The notes beneath the pieces were generated by a model. It was not told the DNA's origin and ran no database searches. It was given only the letters and a program-made list of their open reading frames with translations. The translations under genes and the position numbers were made by a program. This document shows positions 51,280-60,028 of a DNA stretch of 64,000 nt, one piece after another. Position 1 is the stretch's first letter. Each line of letters starts with the position of its first letter. Source of the DNA: Thermodesulfobacteriota bacterium (GTDB lineage Bacteria > Desulfobacterota > DSM-4660 > Desulfatiglandales > Desulfatiglandaceae); contig JANQDY010000149.1 in assembly GCA_028278625.1 (NCBI GenBank), positions 1 through 64,000 of the forward strand, given 5' to 3'.

Positions 51280-52295
51280 ATGACACGGCTCACAAGAAGC
51301 ACCCTTGGGATATATGGGTTCTGGCCGAACACCGGAGGCAAACCTTTGCGCCTGAGACCTTCGGTTTAATTAGCGAGGCGCGACGGTTGGTTTCCCAGTC
51401 TGAAAACGGCCGGATTACGGTGCTGGTGCTTGGGGCACAGCTTCCCGAGGAACCGGAGACCCTGGGTTTTCATGGCGTGGACCGGGTGCTGACACTCGAA
51501 AGTCCAATCCTCTCCCACTATCACGGGGAGCGGGTCGCCCAAATCCTGTCTTCCTTGCTTGAACAAAATTTGCCAAAAGCCCTACTGACGGCCCAAAGTG
51601 CGGATACGGCGGACCTCTGCGTCAGACTGGGAGGGCTCCTTGAAACGGGTGTGGTGACCCACGCAATGGATCTGCGCGTTGACACCAAAGGTGAATGGAG
51701 CGCCGTCCGTCCCATTGCCAACGGGTATCTCTTTGAGGAAATTAAGGTTCAAACCGAAAAGATGCCCATCATCGTTTTTCACCCCGCTGTCCTGATGCCG
51801 GCTGCTGAAGTTGGGAAAACCGTGGCACAAATTGAGGTGATCCCGGTTCAAGATCTTCCAGATGGCCTCAAAACGGAAATCATCGAAGTGATTGAAGCGG
51901 ATCCCGAAACCCTCGATATCGAAGAGGCGGATATGATTGTTTCAGCCGGCCGCGCCGTGGGCGGAGAAGAGGGCATGACGAAGATCCATGAGCTGGCAAG
52001 CGTGCTGGCTGGATCGGTTGCGGCCACAAGACCGGTCATCGACCGACATCTCCTTCCGTATGAACGCCAGATCGGCCAGACCGGTAAAACGGTCACCCCG
52101 CGCCTCATCATCAACTGCGGTATATCAGGGGCCAACGAATACACGGCGGGCATGGAAGGGGCCGAAAAAATTGTTGCGATCAATACCGACCCCCGGGCCC
52201 GTATTTTCCGATTTGCGGATCTGGGGATTGTAGGAGATCTTCATGAACTGCTGCCCTTACTCATAAACCGAATTCGTGAGATGAAAGATGCCTGA
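51276..52295 (+). CDS. etfA: Electron transfer flavoprotein alpha subunit
   Basis: A 339-residue EtfA. The C-terminal FAD domain is typical: AATRPVIDRHLLPYERQIGQTGKTVTPRLIINCGISGANEY and VAINTDPRARIFRFADLGIVGD. It overlaps the OYE 2 stop by four bases. The matching EtfB is three genes downstream, so the two subunits flank the cytochrome and membrane protein. It would accept electrons from the OYE flavoproteins and deliver them to the membrane. Confidence 0.9.
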   Translation: MNDTAHKKHPWDIWVLAEHRRQTFAPETFGLISEARRLVSQSENGRITVLVLGAQLPEEPETLGFHGVDRVLTLESPILSHYHGERVAQILSSLLEQNLPKALLTAQSADTADLCVRLGGLLETGVVTHAMDLRVDTKGEWSAVRPIANGYLFEEIKVQTEKMPIIVFHPAVLMPAAEVGKTVAQIEVIPVQDLPDGLKTEIIEVIEADPETLDIEEADMIVSAGRAVGGEEGMTKIHELASVLAGSVAATRPVIDRHLLPYERQIGQTGKTVTPRLIINCGISGANEYTAGMEGAEKIVAINTDPRARIFRFADLGIVGDLHELLPLLINRIREMKDA

Positions 52296-53073
52296 GTCTA
52301 TTAAGAAACATCTCATATTTGGGTGCTCGATGCTGTTGCTCTTTCTTTTAGCGAACACGCCGTGGGCATATGAAGAGCCGGAGTGCATCAAATGCCACCG
52401 TGAGGGAAGCACCGAAAGCACGCTTCATATGAACGAGAAAGCCTTTGAGAATTCGGTCCATTTTAATGAGATTACCTGCACGGACTGCCATGCGGATGTT
52501 ACGGACGACACTCATATGGAACAAAAGGGTTCGGGGAAGGTGGATTGCAGCTCGTGTCATGATCAGGAGAACCGGCACGGGATAAACTCTCAAAACGTGG
52601 GAACCCGACCTCAATGCCAAGACTGCCACACAAAACATGCCATTCTGGGAAAAGGCCATCCCGATTCCTCGGTAAACCCGGATAACTTCCCGAATACCTG
52701 CGGGTCTTGTCACTCGGCCCAGTTTGGTGATGCGGGTTTTATGACATGGTTGCCGTCGGTTCAGATCAGGACCCACGCCAAACAGGATTTTTCTTGTGAT
52801 TTTGACGAAAGAGACTGCTTGGGGTGCCACCAGGGAAGGGGCGCCCATGGCGAACAAACCCCCGTTAATGATGCCCAATGCTGGAAATGCCATATTCCCA
52901 AAGGTGACCGGGCGGCGGTCGTGGGTGACATCCACCCCAAGGCCGCTCAAAAGAAAAGCATCTATCACGGGATCGCAGGAATACTCTATGGGGCTGCCGC
53001 CCTGGTTTTGATGGTGAGCGGTTGCCGCTTTTTCATGCGCCGTTTCTCAACAAAAAGCGGAACGAGGAGGTGA
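52288..53073 (+). CDS. Seven-haem cytochrome c with C-terminal membrane anchor
   Basis: A 261-residue periplasmic cytochrome: signal peptide (LIFGCSMLLLFLLANTPWA), seven CxxCH motifs (CIKCH, CTDCH, CSSCH, CQDCH, CGSCH, CLGCH, CWKCH) and a C-terminal membrane helix (IAGILYGAAALVLMVSG). Its start overlaps the etfA stop by eight bases. It likely partners the membrane Fe-S protein that follows, exchanging electrons on the periplasmic side with the quinone pool or other cytochromes. Confidence 0.88.
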   Translation: MPESIKKHLIFGCSMLLLFLLANTPWAYEEPECIKCHREGSTESTLHMNEKAFENSVHFNEITCTDCHADVTDDTHMEQKGSGKVDCSSCHDQENRHGINSQNVGTRPQCQDCHTKHAILGKGHPDSSVNPDNFPNTCGSCHSAQFGDAGFMTWLPSVQIRTHAKQDFSCDFDERDCLGCHQGRGAHGEQTPVNDAQCWKCHIPKGDRAAVVGDIHPKAAQKKSIYHGIAGILYGAAALVLMVSGCRFFMRRFSTKSGTRR

Positions 53074-53078
53074 ATGAT

Positions 53079-54971
53079 TTGCTGTTAACCGCTTTTGATC
53101 TCCTCTTAATTGCTATTTCCCTGATCGTTTTCCTGGTGGGCCTTGAAAAACTGAGGGCCTCATGGCGCGTGGGGCGCAAAGAAGATGTAAAGTGCGATCT
53201 AAAGGGTCTCTTTTCATACCTTTTAGGTCACCAAAAGATTCTTCAAAACCCGCCTAAAGGGGTGGCCCACCTGCTGGTGTTCTGGGGCTTCATCTTTGCC
53301 TTTCTGATGGGAATTCTTCCCCAGTTCGGGATCTCCCTCCCATCCCCAGTGGCCGGTATCTTGTCTTTCTTAAGCGACTTCTTTGGCCTTGTGCTTTTGT
53401 GGGGCCTTGTGGTTTTCCTGTTGAGACGAATCAGCAGCGATCCCCAAACCGGGCCCAAACGGGTGATATTCCCCATGATCCTCCTTGTGATCATGGTATT
53501 AAGCGGTTTTCTGGCCGAAGGGACCCGCCTTTCCATCACGGATGCACCATGGCACCTGCGGACGCCTATCGGGAGCCTGCTCTCCAAGGTTTTAGCACCT
53601 TCCCCCCTGCTCATGCAGAGTATGATCCGCATCCACTTTTTTGCCTTGCTGGTTTTTATTGCCATTTTACCCTTCTCCTTCATGCGGCATCTCATTTCTG
53701 GAACCCTTAGCGTGGCGTACCGGGAAAAAGGGCCCAAGAGAGTGCTGAGGAACTTGAACCTGCAGAAAAGTGGCGGTGAAAGCCCGGTGGTGGGAGCGCA
53801 ATCGGTCAGGGACTTTACCTGGAAGCAGTTGCTGGAAATTCAGGCCTGTGTCTCATGCGGCCGCTGTGATGAGGGATGTCCCGCCGCCATTTCCGGAAAA
53901 CCCCTTCATCCCCGCGAGCTTATGGGGGCCATTCACGACCGTATTTGCATAGGACCTTTGGCATCTCTTGAAAAGAGCATTTCACAAGACGCCCTCTGGG
54001 CCTGCACCACGTGCATGGCTTGCGTGGAAAGGTGCCCGGTCTATGCCAGCCCCATGGACAAACTCATGGAGATCAGACGGGCTGAAGTTATGGGGGAAGG
54101 GCGTCTGCCGGAAGCCGCAAGAGATATGATGCGGAATCTTGAGGTTTTTGGTGATGTGAACGGCCGGGGTCCGTCGCACAGGGAAGACTGGGCAATGCAT
54201 TTGGGGATACCCCATATTTCAGAGGAGCATCTGAATCCGGAAATCCTTCTGTGGGTGGGATGTTCCGGCGCTTTTCATCCCCGGTACCAGGAGACCTATC
54301 GTGCGCTGGTTAGGATATTGAAAGCGGGCGGAGTGCGATTCGGGATTTTGGGGCATGAGGAATCTTGCTGCGGTGATGGCGCCAGAAGGTTGGGGGATGA
54401 AACGCGGTTTTTGTCTCTTGCAAGGAAGAACCTGGCCGTTTTCAAAAAGTACCATATTAAAAAAATTGTCTGTCTCTGCCCCCACGGTTATAACACCCTT
54501 AAAAACGAATACGTTTCTCTGGGAGGTGATTTTGAGGTAATTCCAGCGGTCCTTTATGTCCTTGATTTGATCAGGCAAAAAAGGATCACCCTCAAATACC
54601 CCGTCAACAGACAAATGGCCATACATGACCCCTGTTATTTGGGCCGTGTGAACGGCATCTACGATTCCTTGAGAGAAGTGATGGCCAGTGTTCCCGGTAT
54701 CAAACTTCATGAACTCGAACAATCCCGAGAAAATGCCCTTTGCTGCGGAGGGGGGGGTGGCCGCATGTGGCTTCATGAAAGCATCGGAAAGAATATTAAC
54801 CATCTGCGCGCCGAACATGTGGCGGAAGCGGGTGTGAACCTGGTAGGGACGGCCTGCCCCTACTGCCTGACCATGCTGGAGGATGGCATTAATTCTCTTG
54901 AGATGGAGAATCCGCCCAGGGTCATGGATCTGATGGAGGTGATTGATGCGGCCTTGGGTCGCACCTACTGA
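53079..54971 (+). CDS. Membrane Fe-S oxidoreductase (ETF:menaquinone oxidoreductase/HdrD-like)
   Basis: A 630-residue fusion: N-terminal NarI-like membrane domain with about six helices (LLTAFDLLLIAISLIVFLVG to LLVFIAILPFSFM), a dicluster ferredoxin domain (CVSCGRCDEGCP, CTTCMACVERCP) and two CCG domains (ESCCGDGARR, LCCGGGGGRMW). This architecture is the EMO type that links EtfAB to menaquinone in syntrophs and Geobacter. The TTG at 53079, eight bases after GAGGAGG, is preferred; a frame from 53022 would overlap the cytochrome. Confidence 0.88.
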   Translation: MLLTAFDLLLIAISLIVFLVGLEKLRASWRVGRKEDVKCDLKGLFSYLLGHQKILQNPPKGVAHLLVFWGFIFAFLMGILPQFGISLPSPVAGILSFLSDFFGLVLLWGLVVFLLRRISSDPQTGPKRVIFPMILLVIMVLSGFLAEGTRLSITDAPWHLRTPIGSLLSKVLAPSPLLMQSMIRIHFFALLVFIAILPFSFMRHLISGTLSVAYREKGPKRVLRNLNLQKSGGESPVVGAQSVRDFTWKQLLEIQACVSCGRCDEGCPAAISGKPLHPRELMGAIHDRICIGPLASLEKSISQDALWACTTCMACVERCPVYASPMDKLMEIRRAEVMGEGRLPEAARDMMRNLEVFGDVNGRGPSHREDWAMHLGIPHISEEHLNPEILLWVGCSGAFHPRYQETYRALVRILKAGGVRFGILGHEESCCGDGARRLGDETRFLSLARKNLAVFKKYHIKKIVCLCPHGYNTLKNEYVSLGGDFEVIPAVLYVLDLIRQKRITLKYPVNRQMAIHDPCYLGRVNGIYDSLREVMASVPGIKLHELEQSRENALCCGGGGGRMWLHESIGKNINHLRAEHVAEAGVNLVGTACPYCLTMLEDGINSLEMENPPRVMDLMEVIDAALGRTY

Positions 54972-54978
54972 TTATCCC

Positions 54979-55848
54979 ATGCATATTATCGTTTGTGTCA
55001 AACAGATTGCTTACACCTATGCCAGAACCGGAAAGGAACTGGAACGGCATTTTCTCTCCAAAGAGGATGTGGTGTGCCGGGTCAACCCCTATGATGAAGT
55101 GGCCGTTGCTGCCGCCCTCCGTGCCAGGGAACTTTCCGGCGCATTCATCAGTCTGCTGACCCTGGGGCCCATCATTGCGGAGACGGAACTCCGACGTTGT
55201 GCCGCTTTTGGCGTAAAGGGGCTTTACCAAATGGATACGTCAGGAACACTCGATCCGTGGCAGAAAGCAGTTCTGCTCTCCCGCGCCATTTCAAAGATCG
55301 GTGCGGACCTGGTCTTTTGCGGCAAGGAGTCTTTGGATACGCGAAACGGTCAAGTGGGGGCGCACCTGGGGTACTGTCTCAAACGGCCGTTTGTTTCGAA
55401 CCTCAGAGATCTTCATCAGGTTTCCAAGGAAGAGGGACTAGTGGTGGAGCGAAGTGCGGGACGCGGCAGGCGGGAGATGGTCCGGTGCCCGCTCCCCGCA
55501 ATATGCAGCGTGGACGCAGGGAATCTCTCATTACCGGTGCCCACTTTTAATCAGATGGAGGCAAGCGGTAAACTACCAATCACTCAGATGATGTTCGATG
55601 AGAGCACCATAAACCCAAGAGCCCTTCGAACCCGTATCGGTCCCCCGAGACCCCGCCCCAAGGCGCCCGAGCCCCCCGACAGCAGCCTTTCTTCCTATGA
55701 ACGGTCAAAGGCCCTTTTGACCGGCAGCCGTCTTGAAAAGACGGGAGAGATGCTGACGGGAAGCCTCGATTCTCAAGTGGACGGGTTCATCTCTTTTCTT
55801 CAAAACAACGATTTTCTTGAGACAATGCGAGACGATCCTGAGGAGTGA
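54979..55848 (+). CDS. etfB: Electron transfer flavoprotein beta subunit
   Basis: A 289-residue EtfB starting HIIVCVKQIAYTY, with VNPYDEVAVAAALRARE and GKESLDTRNGQVGAHLG for the AMP/FAD region. The ATG at 54979 gives the standard EtfB start; the open frame from 54943 adds a spurious stretch. An extended tail of about 50 residues after FNQMEASG is Pro-rich then helical. It forms the Etf heterodimer with the etfA product and lies seven bases after the membrane protein gene. Confidence 0.9.
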   Translation: MHIIVCVKQIAYTYARTGKELERHFLSKEDVVCRVNPYDEVAVAAALRARELSGAFISLLTLGPIIAETELRRCAAFGVKGLYQMDTSGTLDPWQKAVLLSRAISKIGADLVFCGKESLDTRNGQVGAHLGYCLKRPFVSNLRDLHQVSKEEGLVVERSAGRGRREMVRCPLPAICSVDAGNLSLPVPTFNQMEASGKLPITQMMFDESTINPRALRTRIGPPRPRPKAPEPPDSSLSSYERSKALLTGSRLEKTGEMLTGSLDSQVDGFISFLQNNDFLETMRDDPEE

Positions 55849-55852
55849 TCCT

Positions 55853-57349
55853 TTGGAGAACGGACCGCAACAATCGTTGCCCACTTTAGGCTATCGTCTG
55901 GCTGCGCGGGTTTCCATTCGAGAGAGAAGCGGCAGTATTGTTCTGATTCTCTCCTATCCCCTTAAAACGATGACGCTTCACTCAGCCTGGCGGGTGGTCG
56001 TCAGCCGTCTGAAAGGGAAGGACTTCATATCGTTAGATGAGATAAGGGCCTTGATGGGAGACATGGACATGGACCGGGTGGAATCCATGTTAACCACCCT
56101 GGCGGTAAAAGGATTTCTTGAGCAAAAAGGCGTTTCAAAGCTGGAAGAATACCCAAAAGTATCCGTTGTCATTCCCGTTTACAACCGGCCAACTGAAATC
56201 AAAGAATGTCTTCAATCGCTTTTACATCTGGATTACCCCGTGAAGCAGCTGGAAATCGTGGTTGTGGATGATGGGTCAACGGACCACACACCCATTGTGG
56301 TTTCTGAATTCCCGGTTCGTCTCATTCGCATGGAGAAAAACAGACAGGCCCCGTTCTGCCGAAATACCGGCGCCGAAGCGGCTGAAGGAGAAATCCTGGC
56401 TTTCGTGGATTCCGATTGCCTCGTGGATCCCCAGTGGCTGAAGGAACTGCTGCCCACCTTTAAAGATGCATCAATAGGCGCCGTGGGAGGTCGCGTGGAT
56501 GCCCATTATAGACGATCGGGACTTGACCGGTACGAAGCGGTCAATTCTTCCTTGATCATGGGCCGACGTGCCATGGTCTCACAGAGAAAAGAAAATGTTT
56601 TTTATGTGCCGTCGTGCAATTTACTGGTTCAAAAAAAGGTATTTCAACATGTCGGGGGTTTCAGAGAGGAACTGGTGGTGGGAGAGGACGTGGATCTCTG
56701 CTGGCGCATCCAGGATTTTGGCTTTAGAATCGCTTTTCAACCGGTTGGCAGCGTATTGCACAAACACCGAAACCGCCTGATCCCCTTCTGCAAAAGGCGT
56801 TTTGAATATGGCACCAGTGAACCGTTGCTTCAAAAGCTGCACAAGAAAAGAAGAAAGAAATGGATCTATCCTTTGGGGGGATGGCTTTTCTTGATATTGG
56901 GAATTTTGGCCGTGACAATGAATCTTCCATTCTTGTTTCTCCTGTGCGGAGGCATCATTTTGTGGGATGCTCTTCTTAGATGGCGTACAATTCGAACAAA
57001 AGAGCTGCCGCTGGGGTTCTTATCCATTTTCCTGGCGGTTGTGCGGAGTTATTCCGCCTACGGCTATCATCTCTGTGCCTTTACATCACGGTATTACCTG
57101 ATCTGGGCAATCTTCCTTGTTTTCCTTTTGCCAACGGCTTCAATGATGATTCTGGTGATGCATCTCCTGGTGGGATTGGTTGACTTCATCGTGAAAAAGC
57201 CCCAACTTAACCCATTTCAGTTTCTCTTTTATTTCACCCTCGATCAGATATCCTATCAGTGCGGCGTTTGGCGGGCGTGCCTTAAGGAGCGCTCCTTTGG
57301 ATCGGTGAACCCGAAGCTGGCCCTGTCGGCTTCTTCAAATACTGGTTAG
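55853..57349 (+). CDS. mftF: Mycofactocin glycosyltransferase MftF
   Basis: A 498-residue protein that glycosylates the mycofactocin precursor product. Residues 1-90 are a PqqD-like region (LPTLGYRLAARVSIRERSGS... FISLDEIRAL), then a GT2 domain (VSVVIPVYNRPTEIKECLQSL, DDGSTDHTPI, AFVDSDCLVDPQW), then about four membrane helices. The N-terminal extension plus GT2 plus membrane region is the MftF pattern. The TTG at 55853, seven bases after AGGAG, is the likely start. It closes the operon; no mftD or mftE gene is seen in the window. Confidence 0.85.
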   Translation: MENGPQQSLPTLGYRLAARVSIRERSGSIVLILSYPLKTMTLHSAWRVVVSRLKGKDFISLDEIRALMGDMDMDRVESMLTTLAVKGFLEQKGVSKLEEYPKVSVVIPVYNRPTEIKECLQSLLHLDYPVKQLEIVVVDDGSTDHTPIVVSEFPVRLIRMEKNRQAPFCRNTGAEAAEGEILAFVDSDCLVDPQWLKELLPTFKDASIGAVGGRVDAHYRRSGLDRYEAVNSSLIMGRRAMVSQRKENVFYVPSCNLLVQKKVFQHVGGFREELVVGEDVDLCWRIQDFGFRIAFQPVGSVLHKHRNRLIPFCKRRFEYGTSEPLLQKLHKKRRKKWIYPLGGWLFLILGILAVTMNLPFLFLLCGGIILWDALLRWRTIRTKELPLGFLSIFLAVVRSYSAYGYHLCAFTSRYYLIWAIFLVFLLPTASMMILVMHLLVGLVDFIVKKPQLNPFQFLFYFTLDQISYQCGVWRACLKERSFGSVNPKLALSASSNTG

Positions 57350-57489
57350 CATGGACCCCAACACCTATAACTCAAGAGATTGGGCTTATGAATGTTTTTG
57401 CAAGTTAAATCAATATAATATCAATTTGTTCTTTTTAGAAAACCTGAAACCCCAAAGCTGAGTTTCCAAAAAGGCGAAAGGAGGAATTT

Positions 57490-60012
57490 ATGCAACAAGC
57501 AGCAGAGAGAATCAACCTCGAAGGGATAGAGCCCTATGACAAGGATTGGGGAACCGGTACTTCGGGTCAGATGGAGAATCCGTCACCCTTTCCCCGCATC
57601 AACGCCTGGCGTAGAGAGTTTTTGCGTACACCTCTAACCATTTCTCCGGACCGTGCCGTGCTGTGGACCCGGCAGCTTCAGAAAAACAAGGGAAAACCAC
57701 TGATTGTACGAAATGCCGAAGCGTTGGCTTACACCCTTCGAAAGGTGCCTATCGAAATCGGCAAGTATGAGCTGATTCTAGGCAATATGGGAGCGCCACC
57801 CAGGTCGGCACCGGTGTTTCCCGAATTTTCCTATGAATGGCTGATCCACGAGATGGAAAACGAACCCTTTGAAAAGCGGAAGGGCGATCGCTTCCTCATC
57901 AGTGCGGAGACCAAAAAGGCATTAAAGCGGATTCGAGGCTTCTGGAAGAATGAAACTGTTCATGATTATGCCAAATCATTGATGAGCGAGGAGGAACTGA
58001 AAGGGACCGGCGCCTATGGAAAAGGGGTGTATCTCCTGGGGAACTACTTCTTTGGAGGGGTGGGGCATGTGTCGCCCCGCTATGAGATGGTTTTTGAAAT
58101 GGGTTGGAAGGGCATTCGGGAAAGGATAGAAGAGAAGATCGCCGAGCTGGATCCATTGCTTCCGGAGAATGTTATTAAGCTGCAATTCCACAATGCGCAA
58201 CTGATAGCCCTGGAAGGCATTATCGCCTACACATCCCGTTACGCCGATCTGGCGCGAAATATGGCGTCAAAAAAGAGGGGGGTGCGTCGGAAGGAACTCC
58301 TTCAAATGGCCGACAACTGTGAATGGGTTGCCGAGAATCCACCCAGGAGTTTCTGGGAGGCCCTTCAGCTTTGGTGGCTGCTCACCATTACCATTACCAT
58401 CGAGGGTAACGGTCATTCCATTCACTGGGGCAGGTTTGACCAGATCCTGTATCCCTTTTACGAAAAGGATGTGGCAGAGGGCGAAACGACCCCGGCATTT
58501 GTGCAGGAACTTATTGAAGGGGCCTGGATCAAAATCAGCGAACTGACCAAAGTCAGGGATGCCGGCTCTACCAAAGCCTTTGGAGGGGTGGAGTTGGGAG
58601 GCCCTTCCCTGACCGTCGGCGGCCAGACACCGGATGGGAAAGACGCCACCAATGAGCTCTCCTTTATGGCGGTCGATGCCCTGGTACATGTTCGTCTGAA
58701 TGCCCCCTGGATGACCAGCCGCTGGCATGCAAACTCCCCTCACGAGTGGTGGGTGAAGGTCACGAAGGCGGCAAAAGTGGGCCTGGGAATGCCGTCTTTC
58801 TTTAACGATGAGGTGATCATTCCTTCCATGATCAACCGGGGTCGTTCCATTGAAGATGCGAGAGATTATGGGGCCTTGGGTTGCGTGGAACCCGATTCGG
58901 GTGGGCGGGAATACGGTTGGCACGACGCGGCCTTCTTTAATCTGAACAAGGTTCTCGAACTGGCCCTGAATGATGGCCAGTGTATCGATTGCGGCGCCCA
59001 TTGCCCCAGACACGCCACCTGTGCCGGCGCCGGCTCTCAACTGGGCATTCGAACCGGCAACCTTAGTACGTTCCAAACCTTTGAAGAGGTGAAGGACGCC
59101 TATGTAAAACAGATGGAATACTGGGTGGATCGTCTGGTGAGATCCGAAATCTGCATGGATTTGGCCCATCAGGCCTTGAAACCGCTGCCATACCTTTCGC
59201 TCCTGGTGGAAGATTGCACGGAGAAGGGAATGGATGTAACGGCCGGAGGAGCCCGGTACAATTTCGTGGGTCCGCAAGGGGTTGGCGTCAGCAATGTGGC
59301 CGATGGACTTTCCGCCATCAAACAGTTGGTCTTCGACCAAAAAACGGTCACCGGCGGGGAATTCCTTGAGGCCCTCAAAGGAAATTGGGAAGGTTATGAG
59401 ACACTGCACGCCCTGGTCAACAGTGCCAAGGTCTCCCACTACGGTAACGATGACAAAGGGGCCGACCAGTTGGGATGGTTCGGCGCCAAAACCTATTGCC
59501 GTCTGTTGGAGGGCCGTCCCACGGCCCACGGCGGTGAATTTCAGGCCGGTCTTTATCCCGTTTCAGCCAATGTGCCGCTGGGGGCCCTGCAGGGGGCAAC
59601 GCCGGACGGGAGGAAGGCTGGGGAACCGGTCGCCGATGGCGTTTCACCGGTTCATAATGAACGTGGATCCCATGATATCAAGGGACCCACGGCGGTGGTC
59701 AAATCGGTTTCACGACTGGATCACGGCATTGCCTCAAACGGTACCCTGCTGAATATGCGCTTCAGCCCGTCAACCCTGGCGGGAGAAGTGGGGGATGAGA
59801 GTTTCATCGGTATGATGAAGGTCTTTTTTCGGCGGAAGGGGATGCATAATCAGATCAATGTGATCAGTCGAAAAACCCTTGAAGATGCGATGGAGAATCC
59901 TTCAAAATACAAGGGTCTCATTGTCCGGGTGGCGGGTTACAGCGCCTTTTTTACGGAGCTGGATCCAAGTGTGCAAAGAGATATTCTGGAGAGGACGGAG
60001 TTATCCTTTTAG
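57490..60012 (+). CDS. Glycyl radical enzyme (dehydratase/lyase type)
   Basis: An 840-residue pyruvate-formate-lyase-superfamily enzyme. The thiyl Cys465 and Glu467 lie in GCVEPDSGG, the motif of diol, choline and hydroxyproline-type eliminases rather than PFL; Gly816 in RVAGYSAFF is the radical site. Residues 498-511 form a C-x2-C-x3-C-x5-C cluster I do not recall from characterised members. Ribosome site AAGGAGG. The activase follows. The substrate is unknown; C-O or C-N elimination giving an aldehyde would suit the AORs nearby. Confidence 0.9.
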   Translation: MQQAAERINLEGIEPYDKDWGTGTSGQMENPSPFPRINAWRREFLRTPLTISPDRAVLWTRQLQKNKGKPLIVRNAEALAYTLRKVPIEIGKYELILGNMGAPPRSAPVFPEFSYEWLIHEMENEPFEKRKGDRFLISAETKKALKRIRGFWKNETVHDYAKSLMSEEELKGTGAYGKGVYLLGNYFFGGVGHVSPRYEMVFEMGWKGIRERIEEKIAELDPLLPENVIKLQFHNAQLIALEGIIAYTSRYADLARNMASKKRGVRRKELLQMADNCEWVAENPPRSFWEALQLWWLLTITITIEGNGHSIHWGRFDQILYPFYEKDVAEGETTPAFVQELIEGAWIKISELTKVRDAGSTKAFGGVELGGPSLTVGGQTPDGKDATNELSFMAVDALVHVRLNAPWMTSRWHANSPHEWWVKVTKAAKVGLGMPSFFNDEVIIPSMINRGRSIEDARDYGALGCVEPDSGGREYGWHDAAFFNLNKVLELALNDGQCIDCGAHCPRHATCAGAGSQLGIRTGNLSTFQTFEEVKDAYVKQMEYWVDRLVRSEICMDLAHQALKPLPYLSLLVEDCTEKGMDVTAGGARYNFVGPQGVGVSNVADGLSAIKQLVFDQKTVTGGEFLEALKGNWEGYETLHALVNSAKVSHYGNDDKGADQLGWFGAKTYCRLLEGRPTAHGGEFQAGLYPVSANVPLGALQGATPDGRKAGEPVADGVSPVHNERGSHDIKGPTAVVKSVSRLDHGIASNGTLLNMRFSPSTLAGEVGDESFIGMMKVFFRRKGMHNQINVISRKTLEDAMENPSKYKGLIVRVAGYSAFFTELDPSVQRDILERTELSF

Positions 60013-60028
60013 GAGGTAATTTTCTCGA

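Noticed and set aside
58267..59529. 420-codon minus-strand frame opposite the glycyl radical enzyme
   Set aside because: It is a shadow of a gene with clear catalytic motifs and translates to an unrecognised, compositionally odd protein.
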